64,000 nt of DNA, taken from the NCBI RefSeq assembly GCF_042429235.1, contig NZ_JBHMBA010000001.1; one strand, given 5' to 3'. A model generated the notes under the pieces. It saw only the letters and a list, made by a program, of their open reading frames with translations. It was not told the DNA's origin and did no database searches. Below, in pieces: positions 9,274 through 18,168 of this stretch (position 1 is the first letter of the stretch; the number at the start of each line of letters is the position of its first letter). This stretch comes from Arthrobacter_B citreus. GTDB lineage: Bacteria; Actinomycetota; Actinomycetes; Actinomycetales; Micrococcaceae. The position numbers and the translations under genes were made by a program.

Positions 9274-10314
9274 ATGGCCGAGGCGCTCAGCGAACACGAT
9301 GTCGTCCCCGCCCGCATTGACATCGATGAACCGCGCCGGGGATCCTCCTGGCTGCATTACATCGGCATGAAAGCGGGCGGAGCGGCCGTCTCCCTGGTCA
9401 TGGTGATTGTCCTGGGGTTCTTTGCCTTCCGGATCCTGCCCGGGGACCCGGTGCGGTCCCTGGCGGACGGACGGCAGGTCACTGCCGAACAAATGGACAT
9501 CCTGCGCCGCCAGTACGGACTGGACCAGCCGCTGCTGGGACAGTTCTGGCGCTACCTGACGGACCTGTTCCAGGGGAAGCTGGGCGATTCCTACACCTAC
9601 AACCGGCCGGTCATGGAACTGATCGGGGACCGCATTGGCCCCACCCTGCTCCTGACCGGCACCGCCGCCCTGCTGTCCGTTTTCCTCGGCCTTTGGCTGG
9701 GGCAGCGGGCGGCATGGCGGCGCGGATCGGCCTTCGATAAAACCCAGACCGGACTGGCCCTGTTCTTCTGGTCAGTGCCCACGTTCTGGCTGGGCCTGCT
9801 GATGCTGCTCATTTTCGCCGGCGGGCTGCGCTGGTTCCCCACCGGCGGGATGATGACGGCCGGCACCACGGAAACCGGACTGGCGCTGGCCGTGGACGTG
9901 GGCCGGCACATGGTGCTGCCCGTGCTGACGATGGTCGCTGTGGTTTACGCCCAGTACCTCATGGTCATGCGGGCTTCCCTGCTGGAGGAAATGTCCGCCG
10001 ACTATCTGGTCACGGCGCGCGCAAAGGGACTGCGGGAGGACGATGTGCGACGCCGGCACGCAGTCCCGAATGCCATGCTGCCCACCGTTACGCTCATCTT
10101 CCTGACGCTGGGCGGCCTGGTGGGCGGCGCAGTCACCGTGGAGACAGTGTTCTCTTGGCCGGGCCTGGGCTACCTCACCTTCCAGGCGTTGTCCGCCCCT
10201 GATTTCCCGCTGTTGCAGGGCACGTTCGTGGTCTTCTCCTCGATCGTGATCATCATGAATTTTTTTGCGGACATTGTGTACCGCATCCTCGATCCCAGGT
10301 TGCGTGCCTCATGA
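9274..10314 (+). CDS. Peptide ABC transporter permease (DppB/OppB type)
   Basis: A 346-residue inner-membrane permease with six or so transmembrane segments. The type-1 permease domain spans about 110-340 and carries the EAA-like cytoplasmic loop around YLVTARAKGLREDDV. The N-terminal segment RILPGDPV is typical of DppB proteins. The gene starts two bases after the binding-protein stop codon and its TGA overlaps the ATG of the second permease. It forms half of the heterodimeric channel for imported peptides. Confidence 0.93.
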   Translation: MAEALSEHDVVPARIDIDEPRRGSSWLHYIGMKAGGAAVSLVMVIVLGFFAFRILPGDPVRSLADGRQVTAEQMDILRRQYGLDQPLLGQFWRYLTDLFQGKLGDSYTYNRPVMELIGDRIGPTLLLTGTAALLSVFLGLWLGQRAAWRRGSAFDKTQTGLALFFWSVPTFWLGLLMLLIFAGGLRWFPTGGMMTAGTTETGLALAVDVGRHMVLPVLTMVAVVYAQYLMVMRASLLEEMSADYLVTARAKGLREDDVRRRHAVPNAMLPTVTLIFLTLGGLVGGAVTVETVFSWPGLGYLTFQALSAPDFPLLQGTFVVFSSIVIIMNFFADIVYRILDPRLRAS

Positions 10315-11261
10315 GCTCGAAAAACACCCAGACCAGCCCCGCACCCTCCGCGCCGGATCCGGGCACAGTTCCGGCCCGCAGCAGGAACGTGGCCGCTGCC
10401 CGGCGTGCCGCCCAGGCCCGCGAGACCTGGAAGGAATTCAGCCGCAACAAAGCCGGCATCACCGGCCTGGCCATCCTGCTGGCCGTGATTGCCCTGGCCC
10501 TGCTGGCACCCGTGCTGGCACCGGCGTCAACCCTGGATGTCACCCAGCTGACATCCCCGCAAAACGATCCACCCTCCGCCGCGAACCCGCTGGGCACCGA
10601 TCCCTCCGGCCGCAGCGTCCTGGCCCTGCTCATCTGGGGGGCCAGGGTTTCGCTCCTCGTGGGTTTCGCCGCCACCGCTGTGTCCATGGTGATCGGCACC
10701 CTGATGGGGATGGCCGCCGGCCATTTCACCGGTGCCACCCAGGCCATCCTGATGAGGGTGATCGACTTCTTCCTGGTGGTGCCGGGCCTGGTCCTGGCCA
10801 TTGTCCTGTCCAGCATCATCGGAGCAGGCGTGACCACCATCGTGGTGGCCATCGGCATCACTTCCTGGGCCGGCACCGCACGAGTGGTCCGCGCACAGAC
10901 CCTGACGGTCGAATCGCGTCCCTACATTGAACGGTCGTGGGCGCTTGGTGCCTCGGACGCCCACATTATTGGCAAGCATGTGCTTCCGGCGGTCATGCCG
11001 CTGGTGCTGGCAAACACCACGCTCACCGTCGGTTCGGCCATCATTGCCGAGTCCACTCTGTCCTTCCTCGGCCTGGGCGATCCGAGCAGTATTTCCTGGG
11101 GCTCCATGCTCAAGACGGCGCTGGACACCGGCGCGGCCACCGGCGGGTTCTGGTGGTATGTGCTGCCTCCGGGCCTGGCCATCGTCGTGGTGGTGCTGTC
11201 CTTCACCCTGGTGGGACGCGCCGTCGAATCAGTCATCAACCCCACGCTGCGAGGTCGCTAA
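10311..11261 (+). CDS. Peptide ABC transporter permease (DppC/OppC type)
   Basis: A 316-residue permease, the partner of the preceding DppB-type protein. A charged N terminus precedes a first membrane helix (GLAILLAVIALALLAPVLAP), then a family motif PLGTDPSGRSVL and the permease domain. The coupling loop reads YIERSWALGASDAHII. The start overlaps the previous gene in an ATGA tetranucleotide, and its own TAA overlaps the next ATG (TAATG), so the whole importer is translationally coupled. Confidence 0.93.
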   Translation: MSSKNTQTSPAPSAPDPGTVPARSRNVAAARRAAQARETWKEFSRNKAGITGLAILLAVIALALLAPVLAPASTLDVTQLTSPQNDPPSAANPLGTDPSGRSVLALLIWGARVSLLVGFAATAVSMVIGTLMGMAAGHFTGATQAILMRVIDFFLVVPGLVLAIVLSSIIGAGVTTIVVAIGITSWAGTARVVRAQTLTVESRPYIERSWALGASDAHIIGKHVLPAVMPLVLANTTLTVGSAIIAESTLSFLGLGDPSSISWGSMLKTALDTGAATGGFWWYVLPPGLAIVVVVLSFTLVGRAVESVINPTLRGR

Positions 11262-12979
11262 TGCCCAGGCTCGAATTCTCCGATGTACGGGTCACCTACA
11301 CCACGCAGACCGACGCGGGCCCCAAACCCATGGTCGCGGTTGACGGCGTGAACTTGGTGGTGGAACCGGGATCCACGGTGGGTCTGGCCGGTGAATCCGG
11401 CTGCGGCAAATCCACCCTGGCGATGTCCGTCCTGCGCCTGCTGCCGGGCAACGCCACGGTGGAGGGAAAAATCCTGCTGGGCGACCGGAGTGTCGCCGAT
11501 TTGACCTGGGGACGCCTGCGCGCCGTCCGCTGGACGGAGGCCGCCATCGTTTTCCAGGGGGCCATGCACTCCCTGAATCCCGTCCGCCGGGTCCGGGACC
11601 AGATCGCGGAGGCGCTGCTGATCCACGCCAAGGAGCTCAAGGGCTCCTACGGGGACGAAAAACACCGCCTGGCCCGGGTTGCCGAACTCCTGGAACTGGT
11701 GGACCTGCCTGCGGCGAAAGGCAGTTCCTACCCCCACGAGCTTTCCGGCGGGCAGAAGCAGCGCGTAATGATCGCCATGGCACTGGCCTGCGAACCTGAA
11801 CTGATCATTGCCGATGAACCCACCACTGCGCTGGACGTGGTGGTGCAGGCACAGGTGCTCAACGTCCTCACCGGACTGGTCCGCTCCCGCGGGCTTTCCC
11901 TGGTCATGATCAGCCACGACCTCTCGGTCCTGGCCGCCACCTGTGAGCGCATTGTCGTGATGCAGAAGGGCAGGATTGTGGAGGACGGTCCCTCCGCGCA
12001 GGTCATGCGCAGCCCGCAGCATCCCCACACCCGTGCCCTGGCAGCAGCCTTTCCGCTGATTGGCGACCCCGCCTCCCGGCTGCGGCTGCCCAAATACACC
12101 GCTCCGGATGCTCCCACGGCAACGGCGGACCAGCGTGCCGGAGCGGGAAAGCCGCGGGATCCGCAGGATGTTGTGCTGGAGGCCCGGAACCTGTCCGTCA
12201 GTTTTGCCGGCCGGGGCGCCGGTGCCGTAAACGCCGTGGACGGGGTGAACCTGCGCTGCGGACGCGGGGAAATAGTGGCACTGGTGGGCCAGTCAGGTTC
12301 CGGCAAGACCACTCTGGCGCGCACGCTGCTGGGACTTCAGAAGCCGACGTCCGGGGAGGTGCTTTTTGAAGGCAGGCCGCTGACCCAGAACCGCAAGGCG
12401 CTCAAGGCCTACAGGCGCTGCGTGCAGTTCGTCCTGCAGGACCCCACTGCAGCGCTGAATCCCAAGCACAGCGTCTACGAGGCCGTGGCTGAAGGGCCCC
12501 GCCTGCACAAGATGCCGGGCAATGAGCGGGACCTCGTGGAAGGGGCCCTGCGCCGCGCCGAGCTCTCGCCTCCCGAACGCTTCCTCTCGGCAATCCCGCA
12601 GGAACTGTCCGGCGGTCAGCGCCAGCGCGTAGTGATCGCCGGTGCCCTGGCGTTGGATCCCGAGTTCCTGGTGGCGGACGAACCGGTTGCCAGCCTGGAC
12701 GCGTCGGTGCGGGCCGAAATCCTGGCACTGCTGCTGCGGCTGCGCTGTGAGCTGGGACTGGGCGCACTGGTGATCACCCACGACCTTGGCCTCGCCTGGA
12801 ACATTGCCGACCGCGTGGTGGTGATGTACCAGGGAAAGATCGTGGAGGAGGGACCGGTGGAGCAGGTCCTGCTTGATCCCCGGCATGAGTACACCCGCCG
12901 CCTGCTGAGCGTGGTGCCCACCAACAACGTTCCGCTGGATGCAGCGGAACCGGAGGCTCCGATCGGCAGCAGCACATGA
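11261..12979 (+). CDS. Fused dual ATPase of the peptide ABC importer (OppD-OppF fusion)
   Basis: A 572-residue protein with two complete ABC ATPase domains, replacing the separate OppD and OppF subunits. The first Walker A is GESGCGKS (about residues 45-52) and the second GQSGSGKT (about 345-352). Each half has its own signature (LSGGQKQR; LSGGQRQR) and Walker B (IIADEP; LVADEP). A proline/alanine-rich linker lies near 280-310. The ORF is open upstream, but ATG 11261 is the only start consistent with the overlap to the permease gene and with the usual N terminus. It powers the two-permease channel from the cytoplasm. Confidence 0.94.
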   Translation: MPRLEFSDVRVTYTTQTDAGPKPMVAVDGVNLVVEPGSTVGLAGESGCGKSTLAMSVLRLLPGNATVEGKILLGDRSVADLTWGRLRAVRWTEAAIVFQGAMHSLNPVRRVRDQIAEALLIHAKELKGSYGDEKHRLARVAELLELVDLPAAKGSSYPHELSGGQKQRVMIAMALACEPELIIADEPTTALDVVVQAQVLNVLTGLVRSRGLSLVMISHDLSVLAATCERIVVMQKGRIVEDGPSAQVMRSPQHPHTRALAAAFPLIGDPASRLRLPKYTAPDAPTATADQRAGAGKPRDPQDVVLEARNLSVSFAGRGAGAVNAVDGVNLRCGRGEIVALVGQSGSGKTTLARTLLGLQKPTSGEVLFEGRPLTQNRKALKAYRRCVQFVLQDPTAALNPKHSVYEAVAEGPRLHKMPGNERDLVEGALRRAELSPPERFLSAIPQELSGGQRQRVVIAGALALDPEFLVADEPVASLDASVRAEILALLLRLRCELGLGALVITHDLGLAWNIADRVVVMYQGKIVEEGPVEQVLLDPRHEYTRRLLSVVPTNNVPLDAAEPEAPIGSST

Positions 12980-13902
12980 GCCTGGGCGGCCCCTATCCCG
13001 AACTTGCTCCCCTGAAACCCGGGGACCGGGTGGGCCTCGTGGCCACCTCCGGCCCTCCCGTGCCGGAATCCCTGGACCGGGCCGCGGCCGTGCTCGAGGA
13101 GTGGGGGCTGGTGCCGGTTCCCGGCAAACACCTGAGGGACCGGCATCCGCGGGCAGCCTACCTGGCCGGAACCGATGCCCACCGGGCTGCGGATCTGCAG
13201 GATGCCTGGTGTGATGATTCACTGTCCGCCGTTTTCATAGTCCGCGGCGGCTACGGTGCGGTGCGGATCCTGGACCTGCTGGATCCGCTGGCCCTGGCGG
13301 CCGCGCGGCCCAAGGCACTGATCGGTTCCTCCGACGTTACGGCCCTGCACGAGTATTGGGCCGAACAAATGGGACTGGCCACCTGGTTCACGCCCATGAT
13401 TGCGACGAATGCCTTCCTTGACGACGGACCGGCACGCGCCGGAGTGCGCGAGGCGCTTTTCACGCCGTTTTCCGGCCGCGAGTACACGTCCGCGGCTGCA
13501 ACCGCCCTGGTGCCGGGCACCGCGGCCGGGCGCCTGGTCGGAGGCAATCTGGCGCTGCTGGCCATGACCATGGGGGCGCACGGACGGCCAAAACCGTCCA
13601 ACGCCGGCTGCATCGCCCTGCTGGAGGACGTCACCGAAGACGTCTACAAGATTGACGGCATGCTGCAGACCCTGCTGCGTGCCGGCTGGTTTGAGGGCAT
13701 CTCGGGGATTGCCCTGGGGTCCTGGAAGGACTGCGGGGACTACGGCCCGATCCGGGACCTGTGCGTTGAACTCCTGGCCCCGCTGGGTGTCCCGTTGGTG
13801 GAAGAACTCGGATTTGGCCACTGCGACGGCGCTTCCAGCCTGCCGCTGGGAGTTCCCGCCACTCTGGAGGCGGGGCCATCCCCGCGGCTGGTCCTGGACT
13901 GA
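12976..13902 (+). CDS. S66 family LD-carboxypeptidase
   Basis: A 308-residue cytoplasmic serine peptidase of the LdcA/MccF family, which removes the terminal D-alanine from cell-wall tetrapeptides by cutting an L,D bond. The nucleophile serine is in IGSSDVTALH (Ser about 119), after the conserved RGGYGAVRIL loop. The remaining catalytic residues are the Glu in ALLEDVTEDVY and the His in LGFGHCDG. It overlaps the ATPase gene by 4 nt (ATGA), placing it in the importer operon. That is the same functional pairing as dpp-ykfA in Bacillus. MccF-like immunity is an alternative family role, but the neighbouring epimerase favours murein peptide recycling. Confidence 0.92.
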   Translation: MSLGGPYPELAPLKPGDRVGLVATSGPPVPESLDRAAAVLEEWGLVPVPGKHLRDRHPRAAYLAGTDAHRAADLQDAWCDDSLSAVFIVRGGYGAVRILDLLDPLALAAARPKALIGSSDVTALHEYWAEQMGLATWFTPMIATNAFLDDGPARAGVREALFTPFSGREYTSAAATALVPGTAAGRLVGGNLALLAMTMGAHGRPKPSNAGCIALLEDVTEDVYKIDGMLQTLLRAGWFEGISGIALGSWKDCGDYGPIRDLCVELLAPLGVPLVEELGFGHCDGASSLPLGVPATLEAGPSPRLVLD

Positions 13903-13903
13903 C

Positions 13904-15052
13904 ATGCCGGCTTCGACGACGGCGGAGGAGCTGCGCGGCCGGATCCGTCAGTTGCTGGAGGTTGCCGTGGCCGCCGGCGTCACGCCCTCCGCCGTCTGCG
14001 CAGTCTCCCTGGGAGGACAGGCACTGGAACCGGTGGCGGTGGGGGACGCCGTGCGTTACGGCTCCGACGGCACCCTGCTCGCGCCGGAAGATCGGGTGCC
14101 GGCAGGGGCTGAGGCGCTCTATGACCTGGCCTCGGTCACCAAGATCTTCTCCGCGCTGACCTGTTTGGTACTGGCCGATCAGGGCACCCTGGACCTGGAC
14201 GCTCCGGTGGCGGAGACGCTGGCTTCCTACCGGAACGGTGCGGAGCGCCGGACCGTGACGCTGCGTCATTTGCTGACCCACACCTCCGGTCTGCCGCCGG
14301 TCTGGCCGGGCTGGCGGGGCCGGCCCTTTCCCGAAGCGCCCCCGGGCATCCGGGATCCGCTGCGCCGCGAGCTGCTGGCGGACCTCCTGTCCACCGGCTT
14401 GGAGCATCCGCCGGGACAGTCCTTCGCCTACTCCTGCGTCGGTTACAACACAGCAATGGCGGTGGCCGAAACAGCAGCGGACACGCCATGGCCGGAGCTC
14501 GTCACTTCCCGGGTGCTGGAGCCGCTGGGGATCCCCGACCTGACCTTTACTCCCGACCCGGAGCGCTGCGCCGCCACCGAGTTCTGCCCCGAGCTGCACC
14601 GCGGCACCGTGCGGGGCTGTGTCCATGACGAAAGCGCCTTCGTTCTGGGCGGAGCCGCAGCCAACGCCGGTCTGTTCGGAACCGCTGAGGGGCTGCTGGA
14701 GTTCGGCGAGCGGCTTCGGCAGGGGTTTTCCGGGTTGCTGCCCGAGGGTCTGGCCGCGCAGATGTGGGCCGACCAGCTGCCGGTGGTGATGGGATCCGCC
14801 GCCGGAGCGGCCCGGGCGCAGAGCGGCTTCGGCCAGGGGCTGGGACTGCGGATCGGACAGGCCAGCTGGATGGGCCGGTCGTCAGCCCGGGCCCGCGGCC
14901 ACAACGGATTCACCGGCACCTCCCTGCTGACCGACCGGGACCGGGGAATCACCCTGGTCCTGCTCACCAACCGGGTTCATCCCAGCCGGAGCGCTTCGGT
15001 TGCCAATCCCCTGCGGGCCGCCGTCGCCGACGCGGTGTTCGCCGCAGCCTAA
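13904..15052 (+). CDS. Serine hydrolase, beta-lactamase class C type
   Basis: A 382-residue serine beta-lactamase-like protein starting at ATG 13904, one base after the LD-carboxypeptidase stop. The SxxK motif is LASVTKIFSA, the second motif appears as FAYSCVGYN, with Cys where Asn is usual, and the third motif is HNGFTGTS. No export signal is seen. The S12 family includes DD-carboxypeptidases, D-aminopeptidases and esterases; a role in trimming D-amino-acid-containing peptides is inferred from the operon. The altered YxN motif is worth noting when predicting activity. Confidence 0.85.
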   Translation: MPASTTAEELRGRIRQLLEVAVAAGVTPSAVCAVSLGGQALEPVAVGDAVRYGSDGTLLAPEDRVPAGAEALYDLASVTKIFSALTCLVLADQGTLDLDAPVAETLASYRNGAERRTVTLRHLLTHTSGLPPVWPGWRGRPFPEAPPGIRDPLRRELLADLLSTGLEHPPGQSFAYSCVGYNTAMAVAETAADTPWPELVTSRVLEPLGIPDLTFTPDPERCAATEFCPELHRGTVRGCVHDESAFVLGGAAANAGLFGTAEGLLEFGERLRQGFSGLLPEGLAAQMWADQLPVVMGSAAGAARAQSGFGQGLGLRIGQASWMGRSSARARGHNGFTGTSLLTDRDRGITLVLLTNRVHPSRSASVANPLRAAVADAVFAAA

Positions 15053-15095
15053 GACCGTTGTTCAATGCACCGACGATGTTAAGAGGAACCCCCAG

Positions 15096-15998
15096 ATGCC
15101 CGTCATTTCGGATTACAGCGACGGAACACCGTCAATCTCCTATGCCCTGTGGGCCGTGGACGGGCAGGAGCTGGCCGGCTTCCGGGAAGACGTCCGGTAC
15201 TACTCGGCAAGCACCATCAAGCTGCCCGTGCTGGTGGCGGTGATGCGCGCCGTGGATGCCGGGGACCTGTCCCTGGAGATGCCCCTGCTCAGCCGAACGA
15301 CCTTTTCCAGCGGGATTCCGGGAGCGGGGGAATTCGGCTTTGAACCGGACGAGGTGGACCCCGGGATGCCCGCCCCCGGGACGGAAACCACGCTCCGGCA
15401 CGTCCTGGAGCGGATGATCGTGGTGTCTTCCAACGAAGCCACCAACATTGCAGTGGAACTGGTGGGATTCGACGCCGTCAATGCGGTGCTCGCTGACCTG
15501 GGAGCTGCGTCGTCAAAAATGGAGCGCCTGATCGGCGATATGGCGGCCTTGGAGGCAGGCCGCACCCACGAAGTCACGGCCGCCGATCTGGTGCGCATCC
15601 TGCACGCCGTCGTCAGTGGCCGGGCCGCCGGGCCAGCGGCAACCGCTGTGATGCTGCAGTTCCTGCAGGCACAGGAATTCGGAATGATCGGCCCGGCACT
15701 TGAGGCCGGAGGCCACCGCCCTGTGTGGGGCAGCAAATCCGGCTGGGTCACAGGGATAGCCCACGATGTTGCGTTCCTGGCTCCGGCCGGCACGGCGGTC
15801 ACGGCGCCCCTGCGCAGCGGTGCCCTCCTCGCTGTGTGCACGCGCGGTTATGAACCGGCCGCAGCCAAGGAAGCCATAGCCGCCGTATCCAACCTCGCTT
15901 GGACCCTGGCAGGTCAGCTCCGGACAGCTTCCGCAGCGGCAAGTCCGCGGATCCCCAGCCCCGGCAGGCCCGACAGCACGATCTCCGAACCGGTGTAA
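15096..15998 (+). CDS. Serine hydrolase, class A beta-lactamase-like
   Basis: A 300-residue protein of the class A beta-lactamase fold. The start is ATG 15096, with AAGAGGA at 15081-15087. Motifs: SASTIKLP (SxxK, about residue 32), SSNEAT in place of SDN, and KSGWVTG in place of KTG. A clear ExxLN omega-loop motif is not seen. This fits a DD-peptidase/esterase-like hydrolase better than a true beta-lactamase. No signal peptide is apparent. It is the last gene of the importer operon, and its final 85 bases overlap the 3' end of the convergent epimerase gene. Confidence 0.82.
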   Translation: MPVISDYSDGTPSISYALWAVDGQELAGFREDVRYYSASTIKLPVLVAVMRAVDAGDLSLEMPLLSRTTFSSGIPGAGEFGFEPDEVDPGMPAPGTETTLRHVLERMIVVSSNEATNIAVELVGFDAVNAVLADLGAASSKMERLIGDMAALEAGRTHEVTAADLVRILHAVVSGRAAGPAATAVMLQFLQAQEFGMIGPALEAGGHRPVWGSKSGWVTGIAHDVAFLAPAGTAVTAPLRSGALLAVCTRGYEPAAAKEAIAAVSNLAWTLAGQLRTASAAASPRIPSPGRPDSTISEPV

Positions 15999-17062
15999 GC
16001 CGGCCCTCCGGCCACCGCCGCGTTCCTGAGCCACAGGCCGCCGTCGAGGTCCTGCCCGCTGCTGCCCGGAACCGCGCGGTCCAAGCCTGCGGCCGCAGCC
16101 ATGGCGGCAGCAGCGCCCACCCCCACGGTGCTTTCCAGCATGCACCCCACCAGCACTCCCAGCCCGGCTTCCCGAGCCCGGCACACCAGCTGCACCGCCG
16201 GATACAGTCCGCCGGCCTTGGCCAGCTTTACGTTGACGTGGTCCGCCGCCCCGGCGGCCAGCAGGGACTCCAGGTCAGCCAGCGTCCACACGGATTCATC
16301 TGCCATAACCGGTGTGCGCACGCCGGCCCGCACCGCTGCCAGTGCTGCCCAGTCCCCGGCTGCGACGGGTTGTTCCACCAGTTCCAGGTCCACCCCGGCC
16401 AGTTCCATGCCCCGGATGGCGGCGATGGCTGCCGCCGGCGAAAAGGCCTGATTGGCATCGACACGCAGGACCATGCCGGGACCCACAGCGTCCCGGACCG
16501 CCCGCAGCCGTTCCACCGGATCGCCGTCGGCGTTGAGTTTGATCTTGAGGCACCGGAACCCGTCAGCGGCGTAGCCCCGCGCCGCGGCGGCAAGGGACGG
16601 TGCATCCGCGACCGAAAGCGTCATGTCAGTGCGCAGCCGGACCTCGCCTGCCGCCTCTCCCGCTCCCCCTGCCGGGAGGCGGGGGTAGGTCCGGGCCAGA
16701 AAACCTGCCAGTGGGAGCCCGGCAGCCGTAGCTGCGAGATCATGCAGGGCACAGTCCACAGCCATGCGTGCGGCAGCCGGGGCGCTGCCGGCGGCCAGGA
16801 CCTGAACCGTCTGCTGCAACTGCGCAGTATCCGTTCCCAGCACCACCGGGGCCAGGACGTTCTCCACCGCGGACACCGCCTCGGAGGTGGTGGTTCCGGT
16901 TACCAGACTGATGGGAGCCTCACCCCAGCCCGAGCGGCCGCCGTCATCACCGATTTCCACCAGGACAGTCTCGAGCGAGTCCGCAGTGCGGACGGCGGTG
17001 GTGAAGGAGCGGACAAGCGGAAGACTGACGGGATGGACGCAGACGCGGATGACACGGGCCAT
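15914..17062 (-). CDS. Dipeptide epimerase (L-Ala-D/L-Glu type), enolase superfamily
   Basis: A 382-residue member of the mandelate racemase/muconate lactonizing group. The 20s-loop region SLVTGTTTSEAV matches the TGETxE-like loop of Ala-Glu epimerases. Acid-base lysines are in CLKIKLNADGDP (KxK); metal ligands lie in RVDANQAF, the Glu of ELVEQPV and the Asp of MADESVW; the second catalytic Lys is in NVKLAKAGG. This family converts L-Ala-D-Glu from murein into L-Ala-L-Glu. It is on the opposite strand at the end of the peptide importer operon, so its position completes a murein peptide pathway. Exact dipeptide specificity cannot be read by eye. Confidence 0.88.
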   Translation of the reverse strand: MARVIRVCVHPVSLPLVRSFTTAVRTADSLETVLVEIGDDGGRSGWGEAPISLVTGTTTSEAVSAVENVLAPVVLGTDTAQLQQTVQVLAAGSAPAAARMAVDCALHDLAATAAGLPLAGFLARTYPRLPAGGAGEAAGEVRLRTDMTLSVADAPSLAAAARGYAADGFRCLKIKLNADGDPVERLRAVRDAVGPGMVLRVDANQAFSPAAAIAAIRGMELAGVDLELVEQPVAAGDWAALAAVRAGVRTPVMADESVWTLADLESLLAAGAADHVNVKLAKAGGLYPAVQLVCRAREAGLGVLVGCMLESTVGVGAAAAMAAAAGLDRAVPGSSGQDLDGGLWLRNAAVAGGPAYTGSEIVLSGLPGLGIRGLAAAEAVRS

Positions 17063-17190
17063 GGTGCTCCTTCAAAGGCGGGTTCCGGCATGAGCAGATG
17101 CCCTCAGCCTAGCCAGCGCGCACCGTGCCGCTGCCAAGGCGCGGGACACGGAGCACCGCCTGCCGGGCACGGCCGGCCGGGAGACCTGAG

Positions 17191-17877
17191 TCAGCCCTCC
17201 ACGCGCAGTCCCAGGTTGGCCGCCAGCAGCGGCGCCAGCATCATCAGCTGTGCCTCGTCCACGGTGGCTCCGCTGAGGCCGGGAAGGTTCGTGATGGAAC
17301 GGAAGTCGGTGGTGCGCAGGTCAACGTCCTGCAGCACGGCGCCGGAGAGGTTCATGCTGCCGATGCGGCAGTCGCGGAACGCCACCCGGGTGGCATGGAC
17401 ACCGTCCAGATCCAGTTCCTCGATCATGCAGTTGCTGAACAGCACGTCGGTGAGCCGGGAACTGCGCAGATTCACGAAGTCCAGCTTGCCGCCGTCCACG
17501 TGCACCGAGTTCCAGCCGTTGTCGTAAAGCTCGGCCGAACCCAGCCTGCTGCCCTGAAGCACCACGTCCCGGAAAGTACTGCGCGGCGCGCGGAACACCG
17601 GGGCATACAGGCCCTCAAAACGGCACTCCAGGAACCTGGCACCGCGCAGTCCGGTGTCCATCATGGACACTGCTGCGAATTCACACTCCTGGAAGGTGCT
17701 GCCCTGCAGGTCCATTCCGTCAAAAGAACCGCCGTCGAAGCGCAGCCCCTCGCACAGGTCCCCGGCCTGCGGCGCCGGGGCATCGGTCAGCCCGTGCAGC
17801 CGCACCGGATCCAGGGCCGGCGCCCTGGTTTTTCCGGTGGACTTTCCCTTTCCGGAACGCCGGGTTGCCGAAGCCAC
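17191..17877 (-). CDS. Pentapeptide-repeat protein
   Basis: A 228-residue protein starting at GTG 17877, two bases after the stop of the gene upstream. The longer ORF reads through that gene and is rejected. After a basic N terminus (SATRRSGKGKSTGK) it consists of degenerate five-residue repeats centred on Leu/Phe, for example FDGMDLQGSTF, LRGARFLECRF and MNLSGAVLQDVDLRTTDF, expected to form a quadrilateral beta-helix. Relatives include MfpA/Qnr proteins that mimic DNA and bind gyrase, but many have unknown roles. No export signal is present. Function is not assigned. Confidence 0.85.
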   Translation of the reverse strand: MASATRRSGKGKSTGKTRAPALDPVRLHGLTDAPAPQAGDLCEGLRFDGGSFDGMDLQGSTFQECEFAAVSMMDTGLRGARFLECRFEGLYAPVFRAPRSTFRDVVLQGSRLGSAELYDNGWNSVHVDGGKLDFVNLRSSRLTDVLFSNCMIEELDLDGVHATRVAFRDCRIGSMNLSGAVLQDVDLRTTDFRSITNLPGLSGATVDEAQLMMLAPLLAANLGLRVEG

Positions 17878-17879
17878 GC

Positions 17880-18098
17880 CTACTTGCGCCGGCCGAAGAT
17901 GAAGTACGAGAGCGGGCCGATGAAGTTCACGGCGCAGGCCGCGGACCACAGGGCCCGGGAGCCGCGCACCTCACGGGCGGGACGGCGCCAGATGTCGGCC
18001 AGGGCCAGGCCGGCGAGGAGCACCTGGACGGTGGAGGCCACGCCCACCATCTTCTTCTGCTGGGCGGTAAGGTCCTTGATGGATTTCTTCTTGACCAA
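17880..18098 (-). CDS. Small membrane protein, PLDc_N-like
   Basis: A 72-residue protein starting at TTG 18098 (first residues (M)VKKKSIKDL), preceded by a GAGAG ribosome site. It has a lysine-rich start, then two hydrophobic helices (VASTVQVLLAGLALADIW and LWSAACAVNFIGPLSYFIFG) and a basic end. This resembles the phospholipase D N-terminal (PLDc_N) anchor domain found alone in many actinobacteria. The upstream extension of the reading frame would run into the thi terminator. It is two bases upstream of the pentapeptide-repeat gene and probably co-transcribed with it. Confidence 0.75.
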   Translation of the reverse strand: MVKKKSIKDLTAQQKKMVGVASTVQVLLAGLALADIWRRPAREVRGSRALWSAACAVNFIGPLSYFIFGRRK

Positions 18099-18123
18099 CG
18101 TGCTCTCGTTTCTGTCGGGGATG

Positions 18124-18153
18124 CCGGGATGGAGACTGCAGCCTCCACCCCGG
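18124..18153 (-). terminator. Hairpin at the end of the thi operon
   Basis: An 11-bp, nearly perfect GC-rich stem (18124-18134 with 18143-18153) lies 15 bp past the thiD/tenA stop codon. There is no strong U-run, so it may be an actinobacterial I-shaped terminator or an mRNA end-stabiliser. Confidence 0.5.
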
Positions 18154-18168
18154 CACCGAGTGCTTTGC

